A stretch of DNA of 64,000 bases from Fistulifera solaris (Eukaryota > Bacillariophyta > Bacillariophyceae > Naviculales > Stauroneidaceae): contig AP026138.1 in assembly GCA_030295235.1 (NCBI GenBank), forward strand, positions 558,001-622,000. Direction: 5' to 3'. Below, piece by piece: positions 61,301 through 64,000 of this stretch (within the stretch, counting starts at the first letter, position 1; every line of letters starts with the position of its first letter). Made by a program: the position numbers and the translations under genes. Below the pieces are notes generated by a model. That model was not told the DNA's origin. It did no database searches and was given only the letters and a program-made list of their open reading frames with translations.

Positions 61301-64000
61301 ATGTACCAAGTGCTGCGCCGTCAATTGAAGCCGATTCGGATGTCCCCTCGCCAACGCCGTCGTACAAATACTCTGACTCTCCAAGTGATGTGCCTTCAGT
61401 TGCAGGTTCTTCGGATTTACCATCACTATCGCCGTCTGTCAATCACTCTTTTGAACCCTCAATCGGAGCAAAATCGTCGGCGCCATCAATGCTCGGTAAC
61501 AATCAAGTTGGAGATAACTCTGATGCGCCTAGTTCTGTCCCTACACCCGTGGCTGCAGGGTCAAAGGAGCTTGAATACTTAGGATTGCCTCCCTATGTTG
61601 ACGCCCGTCTTTCCGAGTGCCAGGGTGACTGTGACAGCGACCTCGATTGTGACTTTGGGCTGAACTGTTTTAGGCGAATTGCATTTGAGCCTGTTCCAAA
61701 TTGTCTAGGAACCGGTATCAGAGCGATAGATTATTGCTACGTCCCACCTTCCGGTCATTTGGTTGTGACTGACATTGGGGCTAATATATCTTTGAATAAA
61801 TGCGAAGGGCATTGTAGGACCGATTCGGATTGTGTTGGCGCGCTGAAATGCTTCCAGCGGCAATATCTACAGGAAGTTCCCGGATGCTATGGGCTCGGTG
61901 CTGTTGGTACCGACTACTGTTACGATCCCAACGACGAGGTCCCATCCAATCCAAACTTGCTACGTTCGCAGTTTCCTTCAGATGCTCCATCGCAACTGCC
62001 TTCTGATGAACCATCCTCTGTACCTTCAACAATACCGACAACAGCCTCGCCATCTACATTCCGAGACAACCAAATTGGAGACAGGTCCGACGCGCCAAGT
62101 GACCTCCCCTCGCCCGCAGTCGAAGGGTCGAAAGAACTCGAACTTATCGGTAGACCTCCCTTCGGTGACGATCGCTTAGACGAGTGCCAGGGAGACTGTG
62201 ACAGCGACCTTGATTGTGGCTTTGGGTTGAACTGCTTCCGGCGATTGTCTGCTGAGCCTGTGCCAGGATGCACAGGGAGTGGTATGGAAGGCGCCAACTA
62301 TTGCTACGTACCACCTCCAGGTCGCTTGGTTGTAACAGGTACGGGGCCCGATCTTTCGCTGGAAAAGTGCGAGGGTCACTGCGAGGACGATTCGGATTGT
62401 ACTGGTAAACTGAAATGCTTCAAGCGCCTGTATCTTCAAGAAGTTCCTGGATGTGATGGTCTTGGTGCCGTTGGTATGAACTATTGTTATGATCCGGAAC
62501 ACGTCAATGAGGTCGAACCGCCATCGCTTAGTCCAGCAGCTTCGCTCTCGTATTTTCCAAGTGATGTTCCAACGAGTGTGATTGCCTCAGATATCCCCTC
62601 TAGAGCCACGGAGTCTGATATCCCCTCGAGCTTGTTTACTTCCGATCTTCAATCGCGCGTTCCCTCCGATGTTCCTTCCACCATAACCACTTCCGATGTT
62701 CCATCACAACTGCCTTCTGATGAACCATCCTCCGTACCTTCAACAATACCGACAACAGCCTCGCCATCTACATTCCGAGACAACCAATTTGAAGACAGGT
62801 CCGACGCGCCAAGTGACCTCCCCCTCGCCCGCAGTCGAAGGGTCGAAAGAACTCGAGCTTATCGGTAGACCTCCCTTCGGTGACGATCGCTTAGACGAGT
62901 GCCAGGGAGACTGTGACAGCGACCTTGATTGTGGCTTTGGGTTGAACTGCTTCCGGCGATTGTCTGCTGAGCCTGTGCCAGGATGCACAGGGAGTGGTAT
63001 GGAAGGCGCCAACTATTGCTACGTACCACCTCCAGGTCGCTTGGTTGTGACAGGTACGGGGCCCGATCTTTCGCTGGAAAAGTGCGAGGGTCACTGCGAG
63101 GCCGATTCGGATTGTGCAGGTGAATTGAAATGCTTCAAGCGACTTTATCTTCAAGAAGTTCCAGGATGTGACGGTCTTGGTGCCGTTGGTATGAACTATT
63201 GTTATGATCCGGAACACGTCAATGAAGTCGAACCGCCATCGCTTAGTCCAGCAGCTTCGCTCTCGTATTTTCCAAGTGATGTTCCCACGAGTGTAATTGT
63301 CTCAGATGATCCTTCCACCGCATTGGCTTCTGATGATCCATCATCCGTACCTTCAGGGTTTCCCTCTGCTTTTGGCAATCAGAACGAAGACAAGTCTGAC
63401 GCGCCTAGTGACTTCCCCCCTCACGCGAGGTCGAAGGGTCGAAAGAACTCGAGTTTATCGGTAGACCTCCCTTCGGCGATGACCGCTTAGACGAGTGCCA
63501 GGGAGACTGTGACAGCGACCTTGATTGTGGCTTTGGGTTGAACTGCTTCCGGCGATTGTCTGCTGAGCCTGTGCCAGGATGCACCGGGAGTGGAATGGAA
63601 GGCGTCAACTATTGCTACGTTCCACCTCCAGGTCGCTTGGTTGTAACAGGTACGGGGCCCGATCTTTCGCTGGAAAAGTGCGAAGGACACTGCGAGGCCG
63701 ATTCGGATTGTGCTGGTAAACTGAAATGCTTCAAACGCCTGTATCTTCAAGAAGTTCCCGGATGTGATGGTCTAGGTGCCATCGGCATCAACTATTGCTA
63801 CGATGCAATTGAAGCAACTGACAGTGATATGCCTTTTGCATTCCCCTCATCCGCCCCATCTTTGGTTGGAGTAGTGTCTATGAATCCAGTTACAAGTGGA
63901 ACTGTTCACCCGACAGGACTTTCATTGGCTTGTAATATGGACATCAATCAACGAAGAGTCGGAATCACACAAGTGATTCAAACGGTGTCCTCTGCGGAAA
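58378..64000 (+). CDS. secreted Cys-rich / PSxxPS repeat protein (3' end outside window)
   Basis: Giant secreted protein running off the window. ATG 58378 starts a signal peptide (RAVVSLLVMMCTSVVSQN). About twelve Cys modules of ~55 residues occur, in two alternating types: C-QGDCDSDxDCxxGLNCFRR ending in VPGC and YCYVP, and CEGHCxxDxDC ending in YCYDP. The first four lie at 58650-59500 and the other eight after 61,590. Between them (59,520-61,490) is a ~650-residue region of PSxxPS-type Ser/Pro/Thr/Asp repeats, a linker style common in diatom cell-surface proteins. The frame breaks at C5 62820-62824 (frame +1, stop at 62868) and returns to the original frame near C6 63415-63420, so the net shift is zero. 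A cell-wall, adhesive or extracellular-matrix role is plausible but not shown by the sequence. Confidence 0.82.
62030..63800 (+). repeat. recent segmental tandem duplications in Cys-module region
   Basis: The DNA at about 62030-62560 is repeated almost base for base at about 62745-63280 (offset 714-715 bp) and again, from the DECQGDCD codons on, at about 63420-63790 (offset 596 bp). The corresponding GACGAGTGCCAGGGAGACTG starts are 62179, 62894 and 63490. Silent sites are also conserved, so the copies are recent or kept alike by gene conversion. Confidence 0.88.

Noticed and set aside
60225-61442. Several antisense ORFs with SDG/EGS-like repeats
   Set aside because: Reverse reading of PSxxPS codons; composition is fully explained by the sense repeat.
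1-64000. tRNA, rRNA, CRISPR or complete transposase/reverse transcriptase genes
   Set aside because: No cloverleaf-like B-box context, spacer-repeat array or enzyme motif was found by reading; a covariance-model search would be needed to exclude tRNAs fully.

Overview
The window is nuclear DNA of a photosynthetic stramenopile, most likely a pennate diatom. The evidence is compact intron-poor genes, short GT-AG introns (about 57-217 bp), and proteins that begin with a signal peptide followed by F or W at the expected cleavage site, as in diatom plastid-targeting bipartite presequences (bilin reductases at 17964 and 20392, the six-repeat protein at 26259, DUF819 at 49114, acetylglutamate-synthase-like kinase domain at 53782). 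A secreted PS-rich/Cys-rich protein of diatom style closes the window. I see no prokaryotic operons, tRNAs, rRNAs, CRISPR arrays or complete transposons.

Layout. 1-9 kb: three MORN-repeat genes, separated by a ~206-bp satellite array rich in small palindromes (2493-3675) that carries an 81-bp MITE-like insertion. 10-17 kb: HMG-box protein, Tls1/C9orf78-type spliceosomal factor, RbfA-like protein, Mpv17/PMP22 protein, Tim44. 18-20.4 kb: two convergent ferredoxin-dependent bilin reductases. 21.5-25.7 kb: quinone oxidoreductase, LSM8, two small unknown genes, Sec20-like SNARE. 26.2-27.5 kb: plastid-type disordered protein with six copies of a SPFG-containing module, an EPYC1/PYCO1-like architecture. 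27.9-34.3 kb: very large alpha-solenoid protein, probably Urb1/Npa1. 34.4-38.3 kb: ~1,200-residue PPR protein. 38.5-39.9 kb: EAPP and eIF3k. 40.2-41.7 kb: 426-bp dimeric tandem repeats bounded by a ~55-bp direct repeat. 42.2-47.4 kb: EF-hand + DUF2993-like protein, TRAPPC4, tetraspan protein, NDUFB2-like subunit. 49.1-56.2 kb: DUF819 transporter-like protein, ABC1 kinase, NAGS-like kinase domain without a GNAT domain, proteinase-K-like subtilase. 58.4 kb to the end: secreted protein with Cys-rich modules and PSxxPS linkers, truncated by the window edge and containing recent segmental tandem duplications.

How the genes relate: this is ordinary eukaryotic gene mixing, not one pathway. Several genes share compartments: plastid (bilin reductases, six-repeat protein, DUF819, NAGS-like), mitochondrion (Tim44, Mpv17-like, PPR, RbfA-like, quinone reductase, NDUFB2), nucleolus or spliceosome (Urb1, Tls1, LSM8).

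Quality warning: at least a dozen conserved genes are interrupted by what looks like a single-base gain or loss inside a mononucleotide run (Tim44 twice, the Urb1-like gene five times, Tls1 twice, PPR, EF-hand gene twice, subtilase and others). The simplest reading is uncorrected homopolymer error of a long-read assembly, so frame breaks here should not be read as pseudogenes without read-level evidence. Genes below are given over their full supported span, with introns and breaks stated.
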